64,000 bases of DNA from an uncultured Lachnospiraceae bacterium (GTDB lineage Bacteria; Bacillota; Clostridia; Lachnospirales; Lachnospiraceae): assembly GCA_900317505.1 (NCBI GenBank), contig ONHB01000003.1, positions 1 through 64,000 of the forward strand, written 5' to 3'. The notes under the pieces are model-generated. The model did no database searches. It was not told where the DNA came from and saw only the letters and a list, made by a program, of their open reading frames with translations. Of the stretch, positions 1 to 7,448 are shown piece by piece. The translations under genes were made by a program, and so were the position numbers. Every line of letters starts with the position of its first letter. Position 1 is the first letter of the stretch.

Positions 1-12
1 CTTGGCACAATT

Positions 13-87
13 GTGAAGAATCATATTTAGAGCATTGGAGTTCGTTTCAATAGCTCTATTTTTATGGCTCTAAATATGATACTTCAC
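13..87. repeat. 21-bp inverted repeat, long hairpin
   Basis: Arms at 13-33 and 67-87 are complementary at 20 of 21 positions (only 19/81 fails), with a 33-nt loop. The arm contains CATATTTAGAGC. A shorter alternative hairpin can form between AGAGC at 29-33 and the AGCTCT inside the loop. No coding sequence is evident in 1-256. It could terminate or regulate a gene outside the window, or be an end of a small element. I do not recognise it. Confidence 0.6.
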
Positions 88-169
88 TTAAGAATTATAA
101 CACTATTTTTTCCCGGTTGTCCCTATTTTTTTCTGATTTCTAACTGAATTTTTCTCTTAATAAAGGCAT

Positions 170-201
170 GCAAAAAGGACTGTCCATTCAGTCCTTTTTG
201 C
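170..201 (-). terminator. Rho-independent terminator of the alcohol dehydrogenase gene
   Basis: A perfect 13-bp stem (170-182 with 189-201) has a 6-nt loop and carries A5/T5 runs inside the stem ends. It lies 55 bp past the dehydrogenase stop codon. The A/T symmetry could let it work in both directions. Confidence 0.75.
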
Positions 202-256
202 CAAATTTACAGATTAATTACCTTTTTACATTTTTGTTATAAATGATCATACATCT

Positions 257-1267
257 TCAATATTTAATCACGACATTCAGCGCCTCATCTGTATTGGCTG
301 CCATCTTTATCGCTTCCTCCAGTTGTCCATGTGGATATTCATGTGTAATGATCTTTTCAATATTCCACCTGCCGCTTTCCATGATCTCCATAACATTCCG
401 GACATCTTCCGGCATATATCCGCCACTTCCGATAATTGCAAGCTGGCCAAATGTCATGCCAAGGACATTGACATTTCTTTCATTTTTTCCAACAGCAACC
501 AGGACAAGCCGTGAATCGACTTTCCCATACTCCAGATAATCATCCAGAATAGCATCTGCTCCGGCAGCATCAATATAAATATCTACATCAGCTGTCTTTC
601 CTTTATATCCATAGCTTTCTCCAAAGTAAGCCTCTGCTACCTGATGCAGATCTTCTTTTCCATTGTTGCAGATTGCAAAGCCGAGTTCTTTTACAATCCG
701 CAGACGGAAATCTGAATGATCGCAGATCATAACCTTTTCGCAGCCAAAATGTCTGAGCGCAATCGCTGCACCGATCCCGATTGTTCCTGCACCAAACACA
801 ATCGCATTTTCTCCCTTTTTAGAAGCTCCTCTTCTTGCAGCCCGGCAGCCCACGGTAAACGGCTCAATCAACGCAGCCTCCCTGTCTGATATCTTATCAC
901 TGATCCGGTATACTTCCACACCTTCCCTTGTCACAGGAGACTTGATATATTCCGAAAATCCGCCGATCGTTCCGGCTCTTTTTGTATCACCGGTTACAAG
1001 CCTTGGATAGGGATATACCCTGTCGCCTACGGAAAGTCTCTGCACGTTTTTTCCTTTTTCTTTTATCCGGCATACGACCTCATGACCAAATTCTCCACCG
1101 ATCGTGATCTTGTGTCCAAGGCCTGTGCCATGTGTATATACTGCCACATCCGTGCCACAGATGCTTGCATAAATATTCTGCAGGATCACACCGTCATCTG
1201 TACAGACCGGATCCGGCAGTGTCGTCATTTCTATTTTTCCTTGTCCCTGATATAATGCTGCTTTCAT
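257..1267 (-). CDS. zinc-dependent MDR alcohol/polyol dehydrogenase
   Basis: A 336-aa medium-chain dehydrogenase of the threonine/sorbitol dehydrogenase type, expected to oxidise an alcohol or polyol with NAD(P)+ in the cytoplasm. Catalytic zinc ligands are visible as Cys37 (SICGTD), the GHE motif at 61-63 and Glu136. The Rossmann glycine motif is GAGTIGIG at about 159-166. The four cysteines of the usual structural zinc lobe are absent from about 84-110, so only one zinc is expected. The start at 1267 is chosen because GGAGG lies a few bases upstream; an extension to 1348 in the same frame has no ribosome site. It is divergent from a TetR gene, which is the likely regulator. The substrate cannot be read from the sequence. 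Confidence 0.88.
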   Translation of the reverse strand: MKAALYQGQGKIEMTTLPDPVCTDDGVILQNIYASICGTDVAVYTHGTGLGHKITIGGEFGHEVVCRIKEKGKNVQRLSVGDRVYPYPRLVTGDTKRAGTIGGFSEYIKSPVTREGVEVYRISDKISDREAALIEPFTVGCRAARRGASKKGENAIVFGAGTIGIGAAIALRHFGCEKVMICDHSDFRLRIVKELGFAICNNGKEDLHQVAEAYFGESYGYKGKTADVDIYIDAAGADAILDDYLEYGKVDSRLVLVAVGKNERNVNVLGMTFGQLAIIGSGGYMPEDVRNVMEIMESGRWNIEKIITHEYPHGQLEEAIKMAANTDEALNVVIKY

Positions 1268-1290
1268 ATTTTCCTCCATTATCTTTACAG

Positions 1291-1319
1291 TTGTTAATTT
1301 AATCAGATTGTAATATAAT
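1291..1319 (+). promoter_or_regulatory. sigma-A promoter for the TetR gene
   Basis: TTGTTA at 1291-1296, a 17-nt spacer and TATAAT at 1314-1319 form a close match to the housekeeping consensus. The -10 lies within TGTAATATAATACA, which is a 12/14 palindrome and could be the operator shared with the divergent dehydrogenase. Confidence 0.6.
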
Positions 1320-1363
1320 ACAGGGAAAATAAACACTACAAAAAACAAAGGAATGTAAAAATA

Positions 1364-1888
1364 ATGAATATGTCAGGAAATTCCCGCTACATTGACACAG
1401 AAGGTAAGATCCAATGTGCTTTTATGGAATTACTGGGAAAGAAATCCTTAAATGCCGTCTCTGTAAGCGATATATGTACAATGGCTCATATTTCACGGCC
1501 GTCCTTTTATGCCCATTACGATGATATCAATGATCTGATCATGCACATAGAACAGGAAAAGTCATCCTATATCGCTTCTATTTTTGTCTCTTCTGACACA
1601 CTCACAATAGAAAGCTTTGAACTGTATTTAAAGTATATTTTGGAAAACAAATTGTTTTACAAGGCTTATTTTGAAACCCGTAATAACACAAAAATAACCG
1701 GAGCCATTATGGAACAGTATGCAAATGCTAACCATTTATCCGATTCCTATAAGCTCCGGTTTCATATGAACTTTTTTATGGCGGGCATCCGTGCCGTTGT
1801 ATATGACTGGATCTGCAATCCGGACAGTGCTTCTATACGAACGGTTGCAGAACTGCTTTACAGACAATATTTGGCTTTTATGTCTTAG
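1364..1888 (+). CDS. TetR/AcrR family transcriptional regulator
   Basis: A 174-aa regulator. The N-terminal helix-turn-helix spans roughly residues 10-55 (VSVSDICTMAHISRPSFY and the following Tyr-Ala-His recognition region). The C-terminal part is an all-helical ligand domain. AAAGGA lies about 11 nt before the ATG. It is divergent from the zinc dehydrogenase, so repression of that gene and itself is the likely role (inference). Its stop codon overlaps by 4 bp the stop of the convergent YczE-type gene. Confidence 0.85.
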   Translation: MNMSGNSRYIDTEGKIQCAFMELLGKKSLNAVSVSDICTMAHISRPSFYAHYDDINDLIMHIEQEKSSYIASIFVSSDTLTIESFELYLKYILENKLFYKAYFETRNNTKITGAIMEQYANANHLSDSYKLRFHMNFFMAGIRAVVYDWICNPDSASIRTVAELLYRQYLAFMS

Positions 1889-2502
1889 TGCTCATTGGGC
1901 AGATGCTTTTTTAACTGCTTTACTTTCTCATTTACAAACTGAATAATTGGCCCGGAAATAAGAACTGTGACGATCGTACATATTCCAAACCTGCCGCCTA
2001 GAAGGACTCCTATCACAACCACTAAAATATCTGAAATCATACGGACTACTTTAACCTGCCACTTATTTTTCTCCGCCAAGGCAAAGGTAACCGCTTCATA
2101 AGACCCCCGCCCTAAAGATGCTGATGCATACAGGCCGGTGCCAACCGCAAATAAGAACACTCCCACCAGCATAATCATAAAATTTATCCACATATGACTG
2201 CTATATCTATGGCAATTTGCAAACAAATCCACACAACCACTATACACAACCTGGTATATAATCGTCCCTATATGTATCTGGGACCGGTCATATATTAGTA
2301 CAAATAAAATCATTCCAAGTGCTACCAAAAACGAAGCCATACCAATACTTATATGAGCCGTTTTCGATATTCCCTGCCATAAAACAGCCAGTGTTGCTCC
2401 GCCAAATCCGGCATACAGTGCAAGCGTAATTCCATACGCAGCAATTACCGATCCAACTATAATTACCACAATCTTTCCCAACCAGTTCCGTATCCGCATC
2501 AT
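1885..2502 (-). CDS. YczE/YitT-type integral membrane protein
   Basis: A 205-aa membrane protein with about five hydrophobic segments. The first begins near residue 8 (IVVIIVGSVIAAYG), and glycine-rich loops are typical of the YczE/YyaS/YitT family. That family has no well-defined function; some members are linked to transport or lipopeptide production. Two adjacent ATG codons (2502 and 2499) follow AAGGAGG; the second has the better spacing. The gene sits behind a promoter-like sequence and a hairpin, so its expression may be attenuated. Confidence 0.75.
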   Translation of the reverse strand: MMRIRNWLGKIVVIIVGSVIAAYGITLALYAGFGGATLAVLWQGISKTAHISIGMASFLVALGMILFVLIYDRSQIHIGTIIYQVVYSGCVDLFANCHRYSSHMWINFMIMLVGVFLFAVGTGLYASASLGRGSYEAVTFALAEKNKWQVKVVRMISDILVVVIGVLLGGRFGICTIVTVLISGPIIQFVNEKVKQLKKHLPNEH

Positions 2503-2530
2503 ATCTCCTCCTTAATAGTATGTATGAAAA

Positions 2531-2580
2531 AAGACTATAGATAAACTGTTGTGTTCAGAAACAGTAAAATCTATAGTCTT
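2531..2580 (-). terminator. hairpin with T6 upstream of the YczE-type gene
   Basis: A perfect 12-bp stem (2531-2542 with 2569-2580) plus an inner ACTGTT/AACAGT stem, followed on the minus strand by T6. It lies 73 bp past the stop of the 2654-3142 gene and 28 bp before the YczE start. It can serve as terminator of the former or as a leader attenuator of the latter. Confidence 0.65.
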
Positions 2581-2615
2581 CCATCATGCCGAGACAAGCA
2601 ATTATTAATTTGTAT

Positions 2616-2646
2616 ATAATATTATATTGTTTTCTATTCTTGTCAA
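2616..2646 (-). promoter_or_regulatory. possible promoter for the YczE-type gene
   Basis: A perfect TTGACA lies at 2641-2646 on the minus strand, followed by an AT-rich stretch. TATAAT occurs at a 14-nt spacing and TATTAT at a 19-nt spacing, neither ideal. If used, transcription starts before the hairpin at 2531-2580, which would then be part of the leader. Confidence 0.4.
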
Positions 2647-2653
2647 GATTTTC

Positions 2654-3142
2654 TTATGAAATATGAAAAAATGTCGGATCGGCTCCATACCATGTCTGTA
2701 CCTCATTTTCTACAGTATAATTTTCGATCCAGGATATTCCAAATACATACTTCTGCGTCTTTGTATCACTCAGAATAGAATAAGAAACACCATCTTTCTC
2801 GTATTCATTGTCATAATCATAGCCGGAAATCCTTTTTCCATCTATGTATCCGATGTCTCCTTCCATTCCGATCGACAACTTTACGTTTCCCTTATAAAAG
2901 CTTTTCAGTTCCAGATTTTCTCCAGTTTCTATCTCATCCTGATCCGATGCCTGATAATCCTGCAATCTGCATGAAATTCTATGTATTTGTCCATCTGGAA
3001 CAAATGAAATCTGAATCATGTATCGTCCAGCCACATCCCTACAGGTCAAATCAAGCTCAACATGCTCATATTCATAATTTATTTTTTTATCGTCAATAAA
3101 AATGCATATGTTTCCGAGTGGAGTGGATAATTGCATGGACAA
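2654..3142 (-). CDS. hypothetical beta-rich protein, possible partner of the nuclease-like gene
   Basis: A 162-aa cytoplasmic protein without signal peptide or membrane segment, rich in alternating beta-strand-like stretches (KINYEYEHVELDL, KYVFGISWIENY). I do not recognise the family. The likely start is TTG at 3142, because AGGA lies 6 nt upstream; an in-frame ATG follows at 3136. It begins one base after the stop of the interrupted nuclease-like gene, so the two were probably translated together. An immunity, antitoxin or accessory role is possible but is only inferred from position. Confidence 0.6.
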   Translation of the reverse strand: MSMQLSTPLGNICIFIDDKKINYEYEHVELDLTCRDVAGRYMIQISFVPDGQIHRISCRLQDYQASDQDEIETGENLELKSFYKGNVKLSIGMEGDIGYIDGKRISGYDYDNEYEKDGVSYSILSDTKTQKYVFGISWIENYTVENEVQTWYGADPTFFHIS

Positions 3143-3143
3143 T

Positions 3144-3803
3144 TCAAATCCTTTCTATCAAATTTTCAATTTCCTCTGTAAAGTGACATACACTTAAATC
3201 AATACTCTTATCTATTTTAACTATCTCTGAATATTTATCATCTGTATAGTGCTTTGATATAACAGCAAATACTTTATATGTAGGCTTTGCAATCACATCC
3301 CTTATATCTTTCTTCAACAATGTATTCGGGACATTCAATTTTGTATTTTTATCCTGTACAAAACCAACACAGCCACATACATTACCAGCTGCCATTTCCG
3401 CGTACAACCTAGGTCCTCTATCTGTAAATTCTCCTATCATTACTGCATTCTTTTTTATCTACATCATTCTTTCCAATATATCCAGCTTCTGCCCAGTAGA
3501 ACCATCCTTTGCAAAAACAAAATCATTTTCCGTCAATCTCTGATCCAAGCACTTCTGATAAAAATGAATTGCTGAAGCAGTACCTTTCTTATTTAGTTTA
3601 ACACCGGTTAAATGTAAGAAATTATATCGGTGAAAAGCTACCTCGTACCCTTGTATGGATGACAAAATTTTTCCCTCTGTCTGTAATTGATTTTTCACAT
3701 CCGATGGTATTCCGTAGAGAAATAATACCTTCTGATCCTCAAGATTGTCTCTGTACATTTCAGCTGCTTTTGTCATTATCTGAATTGCACGTCTTTTGTC
3801 CAT
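3144..3803 (-). pseudogene. PBECR4-like nuclease-fold gene split by an in-frame TAG
   Basis: Two adjacent open frames (3459-3803 and 3144-3440) lie in the same phase, separated only by an amber codon at 3459-3461 and six codons. Read through, they give one protein of about 219 aa. The first half has FLHLTGVKL, FYQKCL and FVFAKDGS; the second has MIGEF, VPNTLLKKDIR and PTYKVFAVISKHY. From memory these fit the phage Barnase-EndoU-ColicinE5/D-RelE-like nuclease domain 4 (PBECR4); this was not checked by search. The ATG at 3803 is preceded by AGAGG at good spacing. Either the gene is inactivated, or the stop is suppressed, or the second half starts at the ATG at 3440. Upstream lie tandem structured repeats and a terminator-like hairpin. 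Confidence 0.65.
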
Positions 3804-3830
3804 ATCCAACCTCTTATTTCTGTGATATTA

Positions 3831-3873
3831 GAAAAGGGAATGCTCATGCCGCAGCATAAAGCATCCCCTTTTC
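3831..3873 (-). terminator. terminator-like hairpin between repeats and nuclease-like gene
   Basis: Arms 3831-3845 and 3860-3873 pair over about 13 positions with one imperfection (AAAAGGGGATGCT against AGCATTCCCTTTT on the minus strand), followed by TTTTCTAAT. It lies about 28 bp before the ATG of the interrupted gene, the place where type III toxin-antitoxin loci carry their leaky terminator. Confidence 0.6.
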
Positions 3874-3881
3874 ATGGTTGA

Positions 3882-3975
3882 TTTTTCCGTTGTCTGCCAA
3901 CCTCCAGTACCTATGTCTGGAAAATAACAGGTTTTTCCGTTGCCTGCCAACCTCCGATACCTATGCTCGGAAAAC
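3882..3975 (-). ncRNA. two tandem 44-nt structured repeats, period 50
   Basis: The unit at 3882-3925 and the unit at 3932-3975 are nearly identical. On the minus strand each holds an outer stem (TTTTCC/GGAAAA), a short stem around the shared loop CATAGGTA, and a GTTG-loop-CAAC hairpin. The short stem is CCAG/CTGG in one copy and CCGA/TCGG in the other, so both sides changed together, which supports selection on RNA pairing. A further hairpin at 3984-4009 may be a degenerate third unit. No known riboswitch is recognised. Position suggests a leader RNA or an RNA antitoxin for the downstream nuclease-like gene (inference). The other parts of the 3804-4116 gap are the terminator and promoter listed separately. 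Confidence 0.55.
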
Positions 3976-4027
3976 ATATCAGATTTCAGGTGTCAACCCA
4001 CCGCTGAAATACAGCTTTTCTAATTAC

Positions 4028-4056
4028 ACTTTACACTAAAATCAGAGAAAATGCAA
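4028..4056 (-). promoter_or_regulatory. possible promoter for the tandem repeats
   Basis: On the minus strand TTGCAT (4051-4056) and TAAAGT (4028-4033) are 17 nt apart. The expected start near 4020 is about 45 nt before the first repeat. A second -10 candidate, TATAAT, lies at 4056-4061 with a poor -35. Confidence 0.4.
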
Positions 4057-4116
4057 TTATATTCTCATCCTATGCTAATTCACTAAAAATTATACTTTTA
4101 TCTGGTCTTTGCAATT

Positions 4117-4596
4117 TTAAAACAGCATCATAACAGCAGCCTGAATAGCCGCAAGCAACGGATAACCAATAATAGATGAAACCCATTTTTTAATCATGGT
4201 TTTCTTGGGAATATATGGCATCAGGTCCTCTGTTCCCGGAATAAACCACGCTTTTGTCTTTCCAACCCAGTACCAGTCGATGAAAATCCTGTCAAACAAT
4301 CCAACAATCACTAAGATAAGAAGTATTTGTATAAAAGTATCAAGAAATCCTCTTGCTCCGTTTACAAAGTAAACAGCAACCGGAACCAGGAACAAAAGCG
4401 GAATCATAAAACTGATACCTGCAATCAGAAATCTCTTTTTGATGCGTTCCTTGGTGATCAGTCCAAGCTCAACGACTCTCTCCTGTACATCCTGCTCATA
4501 AAAATAAACGGAACCCTCCGGTCCATCCGCAATCCCAATGACACAAATGAGCAGCAATAAAAAGCTTAAGGCTAAACCTTCTATAATAATCAACAT
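4117..4596 (-). CDS. conserved four-TM membrane protein of unknown function
   Basis: A 159-aa protein with hydrophobic segments near residues 3-22, 55-76, 88-106 and 140-158. An acidic loop with YFYEQDVQERV follows the first segment, and a conserved-looking DWYWVGKTKAWFIPGTE stretch lies before the last. I recognise no catalytic motif. GGAGG lies 8 nt before the ATG. It is alone between the repeat region and the MFS gene terminator. Confidence 0.7.
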   Translation of the reverse strand: MLIIIEGLALSFLLLLICVIGIADGPEGSVYFYEQDVQERVVELGLITKERIKKRFLIAGISFMIPLLFLVPVAVYFVNGARGFLDTFIQILLILVIVGLFDRIFIDWYWVGKTKAWFIPGTEDLMPYIPKKTMIKKWVSSIIGYPLLAAIQAAVMMLF

Positions 4597-4685
4597 ATCC
4601 GTCCCCTCCTGTACGGTAAAATTTATATTATTTTAATTGTACCATAAATTGTCTGCATCGCGGTAAGTTATGTCTAACTATTTAA

Positions 4686-4723
4686 AAAAGCAGGATCCAT
4701 ACACGATGAGTTATCCTGCTTTT
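4686..4723 (-). terminator. Rho-independent terminator of the MFS gene
   Basis: An 11-bp stem (AAAAGCAGGAT with ATCCTGCTTTT) flanks a 16-nt loop 22 bp past the MFS stop codon. A/T runs at both sides would allow use from either direction. Confidence 0.75.
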
Positions 4724-4744
4724 CTCTAGTAAATAAAATACATA

Positions 4745-6031
4745 CTACATTTCACTGTATTGATATTTTTTTAATTTTCTGCCATTTACAATACAGATCA
4801 GGCTTCCGCTTATGCCAAGTATAAACATCATAAGTGCAGCTCCGGAACCCTTTCCTGTGCCAAAAAGTGTGCTCAGGATTGATAGATTATCATATGAAGC
4901 CATAATCGGTTCGCATACGTTATCCACCATAAAGCCTCCCAAAAATAATCCGATCGGGATTGTAAAAAACTGCAATGTATTACGGCAGGCATAAACACGT
5001 CCCTGCAGCTCGATGGGAATAGAGCCTCTGAGGATTACTTCCAGATTGGTACTCATAACAGGCACCAACAGCCATCCGATCACCTGTCCTATACACCATA
5101 AGAAAGGCTCTCTGGAAAAAGCCATAATAAAGTTTTCGGTTCCCATTGAAAATAACATTGTCAGGTATACGACTTTTATCCTGTCCTTTGGCTTTGGCAG
5201 AACGGAGGCAGCCAGACTGCCTATAACCATAGCTATACCGGAACAGGAGGTGACAATTCCAAGGATTGCCTGGCCGCCTTTGGGATTTGGAAGCACATAT
5301 CCGGGTAATGTTGCATCAAAAGCAGACGCAACAAGATTGATGCCTGACATAAATAACAGCAATGTCATGATCATCGGATTGTCTTTTAAAAATCCAATTC
5401 CTTCTTTTGCAAGAACGAGAACACTTTCCCTTCTTTCACTATGGCTTTCCGGAATTTTAATAAAAAACTGTAATGCCGTAAATGCGATCAAAAAGCTTCC
5501 CACATCTACTGCAATGACTCCGTTCAGACCTATAAAAGCATATAATGCCGTCGCAATTAACGGATTTAAAATGGATATCAGAGATCTTGATAATGACCGG
5601 AGACCACTTGTCTTTTGATAGTATTCTTCCGGTATGATAAGCGACATGGCAACCTCTGATGCAGGCTGCTGTACGGTATTCATCAGTCCTGAAACAGCGT
5701 TTAACGCATACAGATGCCATACCATCAGCTGATCTGTACTGTACAGACCAAATATTATGATCGTGCAAAACACCGCCAGCATATCACAGATGATCATCGT
5801 CTTCTTTTTGTCAAATCTGTCTGTCAGCGCTCCGGCAAATATACTCATCAGTACATACGGTGCATATGAGCATATGGTAAGTGCTGCTGTACTTAAGGAA
5901 GATCCCGTCTTTTCATACAGCCATAAAGTGAGTGCAAACGTCGTAATGCTGCTGCCAAGCTGGGACACACTCTGTGTACTCCATAAAATCAGAAAATCCT
6001 TCAATGGATTTAATTTATGTTTTTTATTCAT
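4745..6031 (-). CDS. MFS multidrug/macrolide-type efflux transporter (DHA3-like)
   Basis: A 428-aa, 12-helix major facilitator. It has the loop 2-3 signature region GALTDRFDKKKTM (about 70-82) and an N-terminal segment LKDFLILWSTQSVSQLGS typical of DHA3 drug exporters such as MefA relatives. The start at 6031 has AAGGAG 7 nt upstream; a longer frame from TTG at 6064 lacks one. A TetR gene lies about 200 bp upstream in the same direction, and the gap contains a small leader reading frame with a hairpin. Export of a hydrophobic drug is likely, but the substrate is unknown. Confidence 0.82.
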   Translation of the reverse strand: MNKKHKLNPLKDFLILWSTQSVSQLGSSITTFALTLWLYEKTGSSLSTAALTICSYAPYVLMSIFAGALTDRFDKKKTMIICDMLAVFCTIIIFGLYSTDQLMVWHLYALNAVSGLMNTVQQPASEVAMSLIIPEEYYQKTSGLRSLSRSLISILNPLIATALYAFIGLNGVIAVDVGSFLIAFTALQFFIKIPESHSERRESVLVLAKEGIGFLKDNPMIMTLLLFMSGINLVASAFDATLPGYVLPNPKGGQAILGIVTSCSGIAMVIGSLAASVLPKPKDRIKVVYLTMLFSMGTENFIMAFSREPFLWCIGQVIGWLLVPVMSTNLEVILRGSIPIELQGRVYACRNTLQFFTIPIGLFLGGFMVDNVCEPIMASYDNLSILSTLFGTGKGSGAALMMFILGISGSLICIVNGRKLKKYQYSEM

Positions 6032-6050
6032 TTCTTTGCTCCTTTTTGTC

Positions 6051-6110
6051 TTAACTAATTTCAAAACAGAAGCAAAGCCTGAGGATATCAGCCGAAAGCT
6101 GTTCCTCCAT
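6051..6110 (-). CDS. candidate 19-aa leader peptide of the efflux gene
   Basis: An ATG at 6110 with GAGG 7 nt upstream opens a 19-codon frame (begins MEEQLSADI) ending at TAA 6051-6053, seven bases before the Shine-Dalgarno of the MFS gene. A 9-bp perfect inverted repeat (6079-6087 with 6115-6123) pairs the leader's ribosome site with its own coding part, and a competing CTCCAT/ATGGAG pair exists. The layout resembles translation-dependent attenuators of macrolide efflux genes. No clear terminator hairpin with T-run was found, so the mechanism is uncertain. Confidence 0.4.
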   Translation of the reverse strand: MEEQLSADILRLCFCFEIS

Positions 6111-6234
6111 ACAGTATCCTCAGACTCTGCATGGAGCTGTTACAATACAAAGTTTCATTTCTTTTAATCTCCATCATCTATTTCATATGTATCATTATAT
6201 CGTTATTGCTAAAATATCTCAACTTTCACTTATC

Positions 6235-6816
6235 CTACGCCTTAGCATAGTTGTACATACATTCGAATATCATATCAATATTGGTTTCAAAAACCTCTTT
6301 AAAAAATGTCTCCCGGTTCTGCGCCATACTATAAATTGCTTTAAAGAAATTGATGATGATACGGATGTCCAGATCCGGCCGTATGCCATCTATACAAGAC
6401 AGATATTGCATCGTTTCTTTCACATCATGAACCGCGCTAAACAATCCATCCTTTGTCCGATGCGCTTTCAGCCATACCCAGTCATCCAATGTAAGCTCCA
6501 TCAGAATATTATGTTCTGTACGAAAAGATTCCCGCAGACACCTGACAGCCTGTTCTAAAGAGATCTTTCCATTTGTCTGCACAAGGGTAAAAAATTGCCC
6601 CTGCCACTCTTTTCCCTGCTCATCGATCAATGCTGCCACATAATCTTCTTTGGATTCAAAAAAATGATAAAACGTCCCGGTTGCGATATCCGTCCGTTGT
6701 GCAATGACAGACACCTTCATTTTTTTCAGTCCCATTTCCCGTATCAGTTCGTAGCCGGTATCAATCAGTTTTTTTCGGATCTCACTACGCTGTTCTTCTG
6801 TAAAATTAGCAGGCAT
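6235..6816 (-). CDS. TetR/AcrR family regulator of the efflux gene
   Basis: A 193-aa regulator. The N-terminal helix-turn-helix (SVIAQRTDIATGTFYHFF) lies near residues 33-52. GGGAG 7 nt upstream selects the ATG at 6816 over the ATG at 6840, which has no ribosome site. It lies directly upstream of the MFS exporter in the same direction, and a palindrome in front of it suggests autoregulation. Control of the exporter is the natural inference. Confidence 0.85.
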   Translation of the reverse strand: MPANFTEEQRSEIRKKLIDTGYELIREMGLKKMKVSVIAQRTDIATGTFYHFFESKEDYVAALIDEQGKEWQGQFFTLVQTNGKISLEQAVRCLRESFRTEHNILMELTLDDWVWLKAHRTKDGLFSAVHDVKETMQYLSCIDGIRPDLDIRIIINFFKAIYSMAQNRETFFKEVFETNIDMIFECMYNYAKA

Positions 6817-6842
6817 GACATATCTCCCATCTTTTCGCATTC

Positions 6843-6869
6843 AGTGAATAAAGTTTGTAAATATTCACT
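6843..6869. promoter_or_regulatory. inverted repeat, candidate TetR operator
   Basis: AGTGAATA (6843-6850) and TATTCACT (6862-6869) form perfect 8-bp arms separated by 11 nt. They lie 27 bp before the chosen start of the TetR gene. An adjoining CACTATATGGTG is also nearly palindromic. Confidence 0.5.
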
Positions 6870-6941
6870 ATATGGTGATTTATATGTATTTTAGTGCATT
6901 ATTTTATAGGAAGCAATATTTTTTCGCCAGTTATGAAAAAA

Positions 6942-6979
6942 TCCCTCAAGCAATACTTTTACGAACATTGCCTGAGGGA
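6942..6979 (-). terminator. Rho-independent terminator of the DUF2798 gene
   Basis: Arms 6942-6954 and 6967-6979 pair at 12 of 13 positions and are followed by T6 on the minus strand. The hairpin begins 6 bp past the stop codon. Confidence 0.8.
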
Positions 6980-6984
6980 AATAA

Positions 6985-7443
6985 TCAATCCTTTTTTTCT
7001 TTGAAAATACTTCTAAAAATCAGACGTACAAGCGGTCCACAATAAAACATCTGATAGCAAATTGCCATTGGAAAATTCATTGCCCATGTCTGAACCCATG
7101 TTCCAAAAGACTTTGTTTCTTTAAAAAGAATTGTCGCTGCCAGACTCATAATAGGGCACATAATGCAACAAATACATATTGATATTGCATATGTAATAAA
7201 CTGTGGGCGATCATCTGGTCTCATAACCAAAAACGCCAATTGCCGTGCAATTTTTCCAACCACAAAAAACTCAAGTACAAATGCGATCGGAACCATAATC
7301 GGCAACTCATGCAATGCCATTAAAAATGTCTTTCCGGTCACCGCTCCGGTGTTCAACGCAACATTATAGACTACCATTCCATAAACCATAATCGTAGCCA
7401 TAATAATCGTAAATACAACATCCTGAAATTTGTTTTTTGGCAT
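6985..7443 (-). CDS. DUF2798-type four-TM membrane protein
   Basis: A 152-aa inner membrane protein with four hydrophobic segments (about 10-30, 45-68, 82-105 and 118-142). The pattern is two repeated halves, each with a polar residue pair after the first helix. From memory it fits the DUF2798 family, whose function is unknown. AGGAGG lies 8 nt before the ATG but can be hidden in a leader hairpin (7449-7503). It is monocistronic with its own terminator. Confidence 0.7.
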   Translation of the reverse strand: MPKNKFQDVVFTIIMATIMVYGMVVYNVALNTGAVTGKTFLMALHELPIMVPIAFVLEFFVVGKIARQLAFLVMRPDDRPQFITYAISICICCIMCPIMSLAATILFKETKSFGTWVQTWAMNFPMAICYQMFYCGPLVRLIFRSIFKEKKD

Positions 7444-7448
7444 AATAA

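Noticed and set aside
3144..3803. CptN/ToxN-type toxin
   Set aside because: The motifs seen do not match ToxN/AbiQ or CptN sequences that I know; only the locus layout is similar.
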